Source of the DNA: Burkholderia sp. BCC1644
GTDB taxonomy: Bacteria > Pseudomonadota > Gammaproteobacteria > Burkholderiales > Burkholderiaceae
Assembly: GCF_902833225.1 (NCBI RefSeq)
Contig: NZ_CADFEI010000006.1
Location: 357,228 to 421,227, forward strand
Direction of reading: 5' to 3'
Length of the DNA stretch: 64,000 nucleotides
Positions 18,155-25,627 of this stretch are shown in pieces. The notes beneath the pieces are model-generated. The model had not been told where the DNA came from. It did no database searches and was given only the letters and a program-made list of their open reading frames with translations. The position numbers were made by a program, and so were the translations under genes. The first letter of the stretch is position 1. Each line of letters begins with the position of its first letter.

Positions 18155-18649
18155 ATATTCGCGTTCACACGACTGTTGAAATCGTCCGTTGAATCCGATA
18201 ATCGGTACGTATCACGCGCATTCAAGTTTCGCGCGCGCCCGCCGTTAAACCGGCGGAATCGCCGGCCATGCGCGGCGCGGATGCGTCAGCCATACCGCAA
18301 AGCCTTACGCTGCAACGCTCTGCCCGATATTTGCAAGTCCGGGATTTCACGGTAATTTGATCCGGATCAACGGGTCGCAACATTTTCCGCGCACGCGGAC
18401 ACGCGCGTTATACTCCGTTGAATCCGCGCCGCCCGATTCGCCGGATCGTCGAATCACGGCAGATGTCGCCGGTGAATAGTTGATTTACCGGTTTATCTGG
18501 CCGCGATTGCCGATAATCGGTGCCCATTTTCTCCACCGAAAGGCGGGGAGGCGCCGGAGGGGCCGCGCACCGGATCGCCGCCGACACGTCATACGAACAA
18601 TCGCATCGGCCCGCCGCCTGGCGACGATGCCCATCGATCCACACGGACC
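18155..18649. other. Intergenic region with two paired short repeats before a diguanylate cyclase gene
   Basis: This 495-bp gap has no gene. The 11-bp palindrome CCGATAATCGG occurs at 18195-18205 and 18510-18520. The 13-mer TCCGTTGAATCCG occurs at 18185-18197 and 18414-18426. TATACT at 18410-18415 is a possible -10 element overlapping the second 13-mer, without an obvious -35. The repeats may be binding sites for a regulator of the diguanylate cyclase. Confidence 0.45.
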
Positions 18650-20215
18650 ATGGCAGAAACCGACTACGCAATGCCCAGCGAATCCGGCCTGACGAGCCGG
18701 GTCGCCGCTCATTTGCGCAGGCTCCTGCTGCCGCACCTGATCTTCTATACCGGGCTGCTGATCGCGCTGCTCCTGCTGCTGCTGTGCGGGATCGTCCTGT
18801 ACGAAGGCCGCATCGACGCACGCGACCGCTCGATCGCGATGCAGCAGAACCTGGCGCTGATGGCGTCGTGGGACATCGAGCGCAACATCGAGATCTATTC
18901 ACTGTCGCTGCAGGCCGTCGTCGAAGGCGAGAACGACCCCGAGGTCGTCAAGCTGCCGATGGCGCTGCGCCGCCAGGTGCTGTTCGACCGCGCGACGACG
19001 GCCAAGTACCTCGGCGGCATCTACGTGCTCGATGCGAAAGGCGACATCGCGGTCGACGGCAAGAGCGACGTGCCGCGCAAGGCCAATTTCGGCAACGAAC
19101 CGTACTTCGCCGTGCACCGAGACCGCTCCGACGTCGGCCTGTACGTCAGCCCGCCGTATCATTCGCGGCTGCGCGGCGGCTCGCCGAGCATCGCGCTCAG
19201 CCGGCGGATCACGAAACCCGACGGGTCGTTCGGCGGTGTCGCGGTGATGTCGATCCGGCTCGAATATTTCCAGAACTTGTTCTCGCGGCTGTCGCTCGGC
19301 GATCGCGGCTCGATCGCGCTGATCAATACCGACGGCCGGATGCTCGCGCGCGAGCCGTACGACCCGAAGATCGTCGGCCGCGACATCAGCCGTGCCAGCA
19401 CGTTCCGGCGCTTCATGACGGCCAACGAAGGCAGCTTCGCCGACACCGCGTCGATCGACGGCGTGCGCCGCCTGTACGTGTTCCGGCACCTCGAACACCT
19501 GCCGCTCATCATCATGGTCGCGCGCTCGGAAGCGGACACCTACGCCGCGTGGTACGACCGCGCGATCCCGATCGGCTCCGCGATGGCTGCGCTCGCGATC
19601 GGCTTCGTCGGCCTGTCGCTGCTGCTCGACGTACAGTTGCGCAAGCGCCACCGTGCGGAAACCGAATTGCAGGCACTCGCGCGCACCGACGGCCTGACAG
19701 GCCTCGACAACCGCCGGATGCTCGACGTCACGCTCGCGCGCGAATGGCGCCGCGCCGCCCGTTCGCAGCACGCGCTGTCGCTGCTGTTCATCGACGTCGA
19801 TTACTTCAAGCGCTACAACGACACGCAGGGCCATCAGGCCGGCGACGACGCGCTCGCCGCGGTCGGTCACTGCATCGCCGGCTGCCTGCGCCGCCCGGCC
19901 GACTATGCGGCGCGCTACGGCGGCGAAGAGTTCGTCGTCGTGTTGCCCGACATCGACACGGACGGCGCGGTGACGATCGCCGAAACGATCCGCACGGGCA
20001 TCCTCGATCTCGGCATCCGGCATGACGCCGGCACGGTCGGCCGCCTGACCGTGAGCATCGGCGTGACGACGAGCTATCCCGAATGCGACGACGACATGCA
20101 GGGCGCGCTGAAGCTCGCCGACGACGCGCTGTATCGCGCGAAGGAAGCCGGGCGCAATCGCATCGTCGTGCAGACGGCCGCGGCCGCCAGCCATCTCGAA
20201 TCGCGCCGGGCCTGA
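18650..20215 (+). CDS. Membrane diguanylate cyclase with PDC (dCache-like) sensor domain
   Basis: This 521-residue protein makes cyclic di-GMP in response to an external signal. A first membrane segment lies at about residues 29-50, a periplasmic PDC-type sensor at about 55-300 (YVLDAKGDIAVDGKSD, NEPYFAVHRDRSDVGLYVSPPY), a second membrane segment at about 306-326, and a GGDEF domain from about 343. The active site is GGEEF (424-428). An inhibitory I-site RPAD (415-418) sits exactly five residues upstream, so product inhibition is expected. It is probably monocistronic. Confidence 0.92.
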   Translation: MAETDYAMPSESGLTSRVAAHLRRLLLPHLIFYTGLLIALLLLLLCGIVLYEGRIDARDRSIAMQQNLALMASWDIERNIEIYSLSLQAVVEGENDPEVVKLPMALRRQVLFDRATTAKYLGGIYVLDAKGDIAVDGKSDVPRKANFGNEPYFAVHRDRSDVGLYVSPPYHSRLRGGSPSIALSRRITKPDGSFGGVAVMSIRLEYFQNLFSRLSLGDRGSIALINTDGRMLAREPYDPKIVGRDISRASTFRRFMTANEGSFADTASIDGVRRLYVFRHLEHLPLIIMVARSEADTYAAWYDRAIPIGSAMAALAIGFVGLSLLLDVQLRKRHRAETELQALARTDGLTGLDNRRMLDVTLAREWRRAARSQHALSLLFIDVDYFKRYNDTQGHQAGDDALAAVGHCIAGCLRRPADYAARYGGEEFVVVLPDIDTDGAVTIAETIRTGILDLGIRHDAGTVGRLTVSIGVTTSYPECDDDMQGALKLADDALYRAKEAGRNRIVVQTAAAASHLESRRA

Positions 20216-20347
20216 GCGCCCGGGTGCCCGGGCCGCTGCCGCCCGCGCGCAAAATCGCCGACAATGTCGGCTCGATACGCCACCGCGCCGCCGCGCGGCT
20301 GACGCGCCCGGCCGGCCCGCGCCGGCAAGCGGCCGCCTCGTACCACC

Positions 20348-21730
20348 ATGAGACTCAAGGCAAAGATCTTCCTTCTGGCCATCGTGCCGTTCCTGCTCGC
20401 GATCGCCGGCATCGGCTTCGGCGTGCGCCAGCAGGCGACGTCGCTCGCGCGCACGCAGCACGCGACGATCCAGGCCGCGTATCTGTCGAGCAAGGAAGTC
20501 GAGCTGAAGCATTACGTCGAGCTCGCGACGAGCGCGATCATGCCGCTCTACGACGCGAGCGGCCGCAACGCACGCGACGACGCGCTGCTGCGCACGCAGG
20601 CGCTCGCGATGCTGCAGAAAATGGATTTCGGCCCGGACGGCTATTTCTTCGTGTATGACCTGCACGGCAATTCGCTGATGCATCCGCGCGAGCCCGAGCG
20701 CGTCGGCCACAACTACTGGACGATGCGCGACCCGCAGGGTGCGCTGACGATCCAGAAGCTGATCGGCGCGGCGTCGAGCGGCGGCGGCTACGTGCGCTAC
20801 GCATGGCAGCGGCCGTCGACGGGCCGCGTCGCGCCGAAGCTCGGCTACGTCGTCGCGCTCGAACGCTGGGGCTGGATGGTCGGCACCGGCATCTATCTCG
20901 ACGACGTCGACACCGCGCTGCAACGCATCGACGCGCGCGCTTCCGCGAACATCGAACGCACGATGAGCTGGCTCACCGCGATCGCCCTGACCGGCGCGGC
21001 GGCGATCGCCGTGTGCGCGCTGGTACTGAACGTCAGCGAGTCGCGCAGCGCCGACGCGAAGCTCAAGCTGCTCGCGCAGCGCGTCGTCGAATCGCAGGAG
21101 CAGGAACGTGCGCGGCTGTCGCGCGAACTGCACGACGGGATCAGCCAGATGATGGTGTCGGCGAAGCTGATGCTCGAATCCGCGCTCGCGCGCTTCGAGC
21201 GCGGCGCGGCGCGCGTGCCCGAAGCCGAGCAGGCGCTCGCGACGAGTGTCGGGCGGCTCGGCGACACGCTGCGTGAAGTGCGGCGCATCTCGCATGCGCT
21301 GCGTCCGTCGATGCTCGACGATCTCGGCCTCGCGGCCGCGCTCGAACAGCTCGTGCGCGAACTCGGCGCGGAAAGCGGCATCGACATCGGCTATACGCAG
21401 GTCGCGCACAGCGGCGCGCGGCCGCTGCCCGAGGCCGTCAACACCGCGCTGTTCCGGATCGCGCAGGAAGCGCTGAGCAACATCGTGCATCATGCGCAGG
21501 CGTCGCGCGCGGCCGTCACGCTCGACGTCGGCGCGCACGCCGTCTCGCTCACCATCGCCGACAACGGCTGCGGCTTCGACGCCGAACGCTCGCAGGCCGA
21601 CGCGCGCCGCGGCATCGGCCTGCGCAACATGCGCGAGCGCCTCGACGCGCTCGGCGGCATGCTGACGATCACGTCGCAGGTCGGCCACACGATCGTCGCC
21701 GCGCGCGTGCCGCTGCGCAGCGTGGCGTGA
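20348..21730 (+). CDS. Cache-domain sensor histidine kinase (HisKA_3 type)
   Basis: This 460-residue membrane kinase has a first membrane helix at residues 7-26, a periplasmic sCache-like domain (MDFGPDGYFFVYDLHGNSLMHP, GWMVGTGIYLDDVD), a second helix at about 207-228 and a NarL-partner type dimerisation domain with phospho-acceptor His262 in SRELHDGISQMM. The ATPase domain has EALSNIVHHAQAS, IADNGCGFD and GIGLRNMRERL. The TGA overlaps a GTG of the response regulator gene, so the two are coupled. The signal is unknown; related cache kinases sense small organic acids. Confidence 0.92.
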   Translation: MRLKAKIFLLAIVPFLLAIAGIGFGVRQQATSLARTQHATIQAAYLSSKEVELKHYVELATSAIMPLYDASGRNARDDALLRTQALAMLQKMDFGPDGYFFVYDLHGNSLMHPREPERVGHNYWTMRDPQGALTIQKLIGAASSGGGYVRYAWQRPSTGRVAPKLGYVVALERWGWMVGTGIYLDDVDTALQRIDARASANIERTMSWLTAIALTGAAAIAVCALVLNVSESRSADAKLKLLAQRVVESQEQERARLSRELHDGISQMMVSAKLMLESALARFERGAARVPEAEQALATSVGRLGDTLREVRRISHALRPSMLDDLGLAAALEQLVRELGAESGIDIGYTQVAHSGARPLPEAVNTALFRIAQEALSNIVHHAQASRAAVTLDVGAHAVSLTIADNGCGFDAERSQADARRGIGLRNMRERLDALGGMLTITSQVGHTIVAARVPLRSVA

Positions 21731-21762
21731 CGACACGCACCATGACAGGAGACCTTTCACGC

Positions 21763-22407
21763 ATGAGCGCCCCCGACACCGCCCGGCCTGCCGCCCGACT
21801 GCTGCTCGTCGACGATCATCCGCTCGTGCGCGACGGCTTGCGGATGCGGCTCGAAGCAGCCGACCTGTCGGTGGTCGGCGAGGCCGGCAACGCCGACGAG
21901 GCGCTCGCGCTCGCCGCGTCGCTCGAACCCGATCTCGCGCTGATGGACGTCGGCATGAACGGGATGAACGGCATCACGCTCGCGGGCGTGTTCCACGATC
22001 GGTTTCCGGGCATCCGCGTGCTGATGCTGTCGATGCACGACAACACCGAATACGTGACGCAGGCCGTGCGCGCCGGCGCGAGCGGCTATCTGCTGAAGGA
22101 TTCGCCCGCGAGCGAGATCGTCCGCGCGATCGGCGCGGTGCTGGCCGGGCAGACGTTCTTCAGCGAAGGGCTCGCCGCGCGGATGATCCACGCGAGCGCG
22201 ACCGCGTCGCCGCTGGATCGGCTGACGCCACGCGAACGCGACATCCTCGATGCGCTGGCGCAAGGGCTGTCGAGCAAGCAGATCGCGCAGCAGACGGGGC
22301 TATCGGTGCGCACGGTCGAAACGCACCGGCTCAATTTGAAGCGCAAGCTGGAGATCGAAGGGCAGGCCGAGCTGATCAAGTTCGCGGTCGAGCATCGGCG
22401 GCGGTAG
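21763..22407 (+). CDS. LuxR/NarL-family response regulator
   Basis: This 214-residue regulator is the partner of the preceding kinase. The receiver domain has Asp17-Asp18, phospho-acceptor Asp62 (LALMDVGMNGMNG) and Lys112. The C-terminal helix-turn-helix reads LTPRERDILDALAQGLSSKQIAQQTGLSVRTVETHRLNLKRKL. ATG 21763 is chosen because AGGAG lies 11 bases upstream. A GTG at 21727 overlapping the kinase stop (GTGA) or ATG 21742 would add 12 or 7 residues. Confidence 0.9.
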   Translation: MSAPDTARPAARLLLVDDHPLVRDGLRMRLEAADLSVVGEAGNADEALALAASLEPDLALMDVGMNGMNGITLAGVFHDRFPGIRVLMLSMHDNTEYVTQAVRAGASGYLLKDSPASEIVRAIGAVLAGQTFFSEGLAARMIHASATASPLDRLTPRERDILDALAQGLSSKQIAQQTGLSVRTVETHRLNLKRKLEIEGQAELIKFAVEHRRR

Positions 22408-22569
22408 GGCAGCGCGACAACGACGCCGAACCTTCGCAATACGTCGTCCAAATTTCATACTCGTCCAATCGACCGCCCCCCGGGTCGATGGAATCCTTTC
22501 GTTTGTCGCGGCAAGCGGCACACGGCATCGTCGACATGGGTTGGCGATCGCAAACGGGGGGGAAAAATC

Positions 22570-23133
22570 ATGATGCGCCGTATCGCGGTTGTCGGCGACG
22601 CGCTGGAAACCGGGGGAAGCATTCTCGCCTACGCGGGACCGGCATTCAAATTCGGCCGTTCCGGCCACCAGGTCGCGCTGATCGGCGGGCTCGCATACTG
22701 CGAGACATGTCAAAGCACCGGGCCAATTGCCAAGACAGGCGGGCCACGACGCCTCACGTTCATGGGTGAAACCGCGGCCGACGGAGACGTCGTCTTGTGC
22801 AGCTGCCCGACACCGCCACGCATCAAGGCAACGCTCGCCGGCGAATCATGGTGTGACGACATGGTGGAAACAGCCGGCGTAGTTGCCTCCGCGAAGAATC
22901 GGGAAGGGGGCGTTGTGTCGATCATCGCGGGCACTTACGACGAATCCGTTCACGCGGTTGGAAGTGGCGCGTCGGCGGGCTATCCGTACGTCATCGAAAC
23001 GTCGGATGGCCGCATCCATTCGGGTCAACTGGACGACAGCGGGTATCTGCCTCGCATTCACACCGCAAACGAAGATGAATACCTTGTCTACTGGGGCGAC
23101 GAAGCCCTCGCACGATTGAGCGGGGACGCGTAA
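22570..23133 (+). CDS. PAAR-domain protein, T6SS spike tip
   Basis: This 187-residue protein opens with MMRRIAVVGDALETGGSIL and Gly-rich turns (GRSGHQVALIGGLAYCETCQSTGPIAKTGG), as in PAAR proteins that cap the VgrG spike. The conserved Cys/His positions fit a metal-bound tip. The C-terminal 90 residues (SIIAGTYDESVHAVGSG onward) are not recognised and may dock the cargo. A run of G residues precedes the start. The stop overlaps the amidase start (TAATG), linking tip and toxin. Confidence 0.8.
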   Translation: MMRRIAVVGDALETGGSILAYAGPAFKFGRSGHQVALIGGLAYCETCQSTGPIAKTGGPRRLTFMGETAADGDVVLCSCPTPPRIKATLAGESWCDDMVETAGVVASAKNREGGVVSIIAGTYDESVHAVGSGASAGYPYVIETSDGRIHSGQLDDSGYLPRIHTANEDEYLVYWGDEALARLSGDA

Positions 23134-23726
23134 TGCCGAACGGAAGGACAGCTGTGACGACGACTGCCGTGCCGAAATCGCACAAGGAAGTCGAATTGAA
23201 GTCCGTGACGTTTTCCGAGCTCTGGAACAACTATGCTCACGGGAATCCGTACGATGATCCGAACGGGCAGTACCAAAACCAATGCGCGATCCGGATGAGC
23301 GTGACGATGCACAATGTCGGCATCGAGATGAAGTCGTTTTCGCAGAAGCGGGTTCGGCCGATGCCGGGAAAACCGACGCTGGGTCGCCTTCTGATCGGCG
23401 GTAAGGCAACCGCCACACGCGCATACGAGTTCGCCGAGTGGTTGAAGCTGCGGCCGGTCGCCGGCGTGTTGGCTCCGGAGAACATTACGGGGCCCGATTG
23501 GGCAAGCAAAGTGACCGGTCGAACCGGAATCGTCTTTTTCAACGGCTATTGGTTGCAGGATGGTGATTCGCCGGACAATCTGAGCGGCGGCCATATCGAC
23601 CTCTGGAACGGAAGCAAGCTCACCGGTTTCGCGTCAGGCATTCGAGTTTCATGGAATATTGTCATACCGGGTTTCTGGTCGGATCTCCGAAACTCGAAAA
23701 CCATCTTGTTCTTTCCTGTCAAATGA
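23133..23726 (+). CDS. tae4: Type VI secretion amidase effector, Tae4 family
   Basis: This 197-residue protein carries the Tae4 signatures: FSELWNNYAHG near the N-terminus, NQCAIRMSVTM with catalytic Cys51, GIVFFNGYW, and GGHIDLWNG with catalytic His154 and Asp156. The enzyme should cut the gamma-D-glutamyl-mDAP peptide bond of Gram-negative peptidoglycan after delivery into a rival's periplasm. It is translationally coupled to the PAAR gene and overlaps the next small membrane gene by 4 bp (ATGA). GC content drops relative to the neighbours, suggesting horizontal transfer of the cassette. Confidence 0.9.
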   Translation: MPNGRTAVTTTAVPKSHKEVELKSVTFSELWNNYAHGNPYDDPNGQYQNQCAIRMSVTMHNVGIEMKSFSQKRVRPMPGKPTLGRLLIGGKATATRAYEFAEWLKLRPVAGVLAPENITGPDWASKVTGRTGIVFFNGYWLQDGDSPDNLSGGHIDLWNGSKLTGFASGIRVSWNIVIPGFWSDLRNSKTILFFPVK

Positions 23727-23950
23727 AAATCGTTGCCGCAATAGCGAGCGCACTTGTCGGCGGAGTCTTCGCGACGATGATCTGTTGGGGATCTCTCTAT
23801 GCTTACGGAACATTCGTACTGCACGGAAGAGGCAGTCTTTTCGATACGAACCCCGAGATCGCGATTGCATTTTTCGCAGGATGGGGTGGGCTGACCACCA
23901 TCTTCGCGATAGCCTCAGCGGTTATCGTGACTCGCAGGAAATCGCGTTAG
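23723..23950 (+). CDS. Small two-helix membrane protein, candidate immunity factor
   Basis: This 75-residue protein has two hydrophobic helices (about residues 4-28 and 48-68) and a basic tail (VTRRKSR). Its ATG overlaps the tae4 stop (ATGA), the place usually taken by the immunity gene. Known Tae4 immunity proteins (Tai4) are soluble periplasmic dimers, which this is not, so immunity is only an inference. A damaged second copy lies at 24332-24600. Confidence 0.6.
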   Translation: MKIVAAIASALVGGVFATMICWGSLYAYGTFVLHGRGSLFDTNPEIAIAFFAGWGGLTTIFAIASAVIVTRRKSR

Positions 23951-23970
23951 TTTCCAGACACGTGGCTCAA

Positions 23971-24306
23971 ATGAAACGTGCCGGACTCTCGTTCCTGTAC
24001 TGGATCGCAGGTCTGGTTACTACTTGGCTTGCTTGCTGGACAGGAAGTCGAATCGATTGGCGCATTCATATCGGCTCACGACTGCAGTTCATCAAAAGTA
24101 ACTGCCGCGAAGTCGACCTCTGCCCGCAGCCGTGGCCAATCACTGTTCTGCTGATCAGTTTTTCGTTCGGACCATCGCTTGTGTTCGCTTTCGCTGGCTG
24201 GAGAATCAGCCGCCACCGCGCCACCCCGCAAAAAGTGGTGTCTTCCCTGGTCACGTTGGCTATCCCGACGATGCTGATCCATATCGCCGCATATGTGATT
24301 CGGTAA
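23971..24306 (+). CDS. Small membrane protein of the T6SS cassette
   Basis: This 111-residue protein has three likely membrane segments (SFLYWIAGLVTTWLACW, ITVLLISFSFGPSLVFAFAGW, LVTLAIPTMLIHIAAYVI) and a short loop with two Cys residues (NCREVDLCPQPW). ATG 23971 is chosen; GTG 23962 is possible. It follows the first small membrane gene by 20 bp and precedes the damaged copy of that gene. No family was recognised. Confidence 0.55.
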   Translation: MKRAGLSFLYWIAGLVTTWLACWTGSRIDWRIHIGSRLQFIKSNCREVDLCPQPWPITVLLISFSFGPSLVFAFAGWRISRHRATPQKVVSSLVTLAIPTMLIHIAAYVIR

Positions 24307-24331
24307 CGCGATTGCATGAGCGCCGGAAGAC

Positions 24332-24600
24332 GTGCGACATCGCATCATGATCCTCACCCCGCGCCTCCAATTGACGATCGTTGCCGTTATAGCAAGCCCA
24401 TTTGCAGGCAGCGTTTTGGCGACGCTGATCTGTTGGGGGCACTCCACGCTTACGGAACATTCGTACTGCATCGAACGGGCAGTCTCTTCGATACAAATCC
24501 TGAAATCGCGAATGCCTTCTTTGTCGGATGGGGGCTGACTTCCATCCTCTCGACAATCGCCGCGATTCTCGCGATGCGCCCGAACAGCATCGACGTGATC
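24332..24600 (+). pseudogene. Frameshifted duplicate of the 75-residue membrane protein gene
   Basis: The DNA here closely follows 23723-23950. One frame encodes LTIVAVIASPFAGSVLATLICWG, then one base is missing relative to the first copy (TGTTGGGGATCTCTCTATGC versus TGTTGGGGGCACTCCACGC). The sense continues in another frame as HAYGTFVLHRTGSLFDTNPE and ANAFFVGWGLTSILSTIAAIL. The copy also starts with TTG in place of ATG. It is a tandem duplicate broken by a one-base deletion. Confidence 0.75.
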
Positions 24601-24663
24601 TCCGTCATCACGAACTACGGCATCCGTTGCCAGTCGGTCACATCACGCGTGCAACCCGCAACG

Positions 24664-24689
24664 AAAAAGGGCGCCCGAGGGCGCCCTTC
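24664..24689 (-). terminator. Rho-independent terminator downstream of hpnM
   Basis: Read on the minus strand, GGGCGCCCTCGGGCGCCCTTTTT forms a strong GC hairpin with a trailing T run, about 30 bp after the hpnM stop. Confidence 0.85.
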
Positions 24690-24720
24690 ATGCATCCGGA
24701 CCGAGGCCTTGCAACGGCCG

Positions 24721-25317
24721 TCAGTTCGTCCGCGAATTGTGCTTCTGCAGGTACGCAATCAGGCCGTCGATCCCGCCCGACGCCAGTTGGCTCTTGAACT
24801 GGCCCTGGTAGACCTGGATCAGCCACGCACCCGACATGTCGATGTCGTAGATCTTCCAGTCGTTGCCGACCTTGCCGAGGCGATAGCCGACCGACTGGCT
24901 GTCGCCCGGCGTCGAGACCGTCGACTGCACGAGCGCGTCGGCGCCCGACGCGCCGCCGGCCTTGAACGAGAACTTCGCGTCCTGGCTGCCGAGCTGCGCG
25001 AGCGACGCGGCGTAAGTGCGCGTCATCAGCAGCTTGAACTGCTTGTACAGCTCCTGCTGCTGCTGCGGCGTGGCCTGCTTCCACGCATCGCCGACCGCGA
25101 TGCGGGTCGTACGTTCGAAGTTGGTCGCGGGCAGGAAGCGCTGCTCGACGACCTGCGTGACCTTCGCCATATCACCGCCGCGTGCGGCCGGATCGGCCTT
25201 CATCGCGGTGACGGTGCCCTCGACCGCATTGCGGACGATGTCGACCGGCGCGCTCTGCGCGAAAGCGGAAACCGACACGGCGGCGGCCGCGACGAAAGCA
25301 AACAGATGACGTTTCAT
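24721..25317 (-). CDS. hpnM: MlaC/HpnM-family periplasmic phospholipid-binding protein
   Basis: This 198-residue exported protein has a signal peptide (MKRHLFAFVAAAAVSVSAFAQ) and the MlaC/Ttg2D fold: VEQRFLPATNFERTTRIAVGDAWKQATPQQQQELYKQFK, then YDIDMSGAWLIQVYQGQF. MlaC-like proteins shuttle lipids through the periplasm. Because it is divergent from an HpnN-type RND transporter in a hopanoid locus, the HpnM assignment is preferred over canonical MlaC. ATG 25317 gives a normal signal peptide. Confidence 0.85.
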   Translation of the reverse strand: MKRHLFAFVAAAAVSVSAFAQSAPVDIVRNAVEGTVTAMKADPAARGGDMAKVTQVVEQRFLPATNFERTTRIAVGDAWKQATPQQQQELYKQFKLLMTRTYAASLAQLGSQDAKFSFKAGGASGADALVQSTVSTPGDSQSVGYRLGKVGNDWKIYDIDMSGAWLIQVYQGQFKSQLASGGIDGLIAYLQKHNSRTN

Positions 25318-25583
25318 ACGGATATCGCACTCGGTGAGAAAAAACGACCGGCTCTTTGCATCGGCCGGTGAGGCAAAGTATACCGGGCCTGACGCCCGGT
25401 TGCCGCACGGTGACCGACTGTTACCTTTCAGCTTCATTTGTCACAGGCAACGCAGCCCCGCGCCGACTATGTAAATATCCCCATACAAATGAACCGGTCA
25501 CCGGTACCGATTCCGCCACCGCAAACAAATCTCCTTCCCGCCCCGAAACCCCCAACGTCACGACCGCCGCCACGCCGCGCCGG

Positions 25584-25589
25584 TATACT
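25584..25589 (+). promoter_or_regulatory. Candidate -10 element of hpnN
   Basis: TATACT lies 39 bp upstream of the hpnN ATG. No good -35 was seen, so the call is tentative. Confidence 0.4.
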
Positions 25590-25627
25590 TGGCTACTTTG
25601 CCCTTGCCAGCCGCTCCCCACCGCCAC

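Noticed and set aside
18899..21760. Minus-strand frame of 953 codons opposite the cyclase and kinase genes
   Set aside because: Arg/Asp/His-rich shadow frame without motifs; the plus strand carries complete GGDEF and kinase domains.
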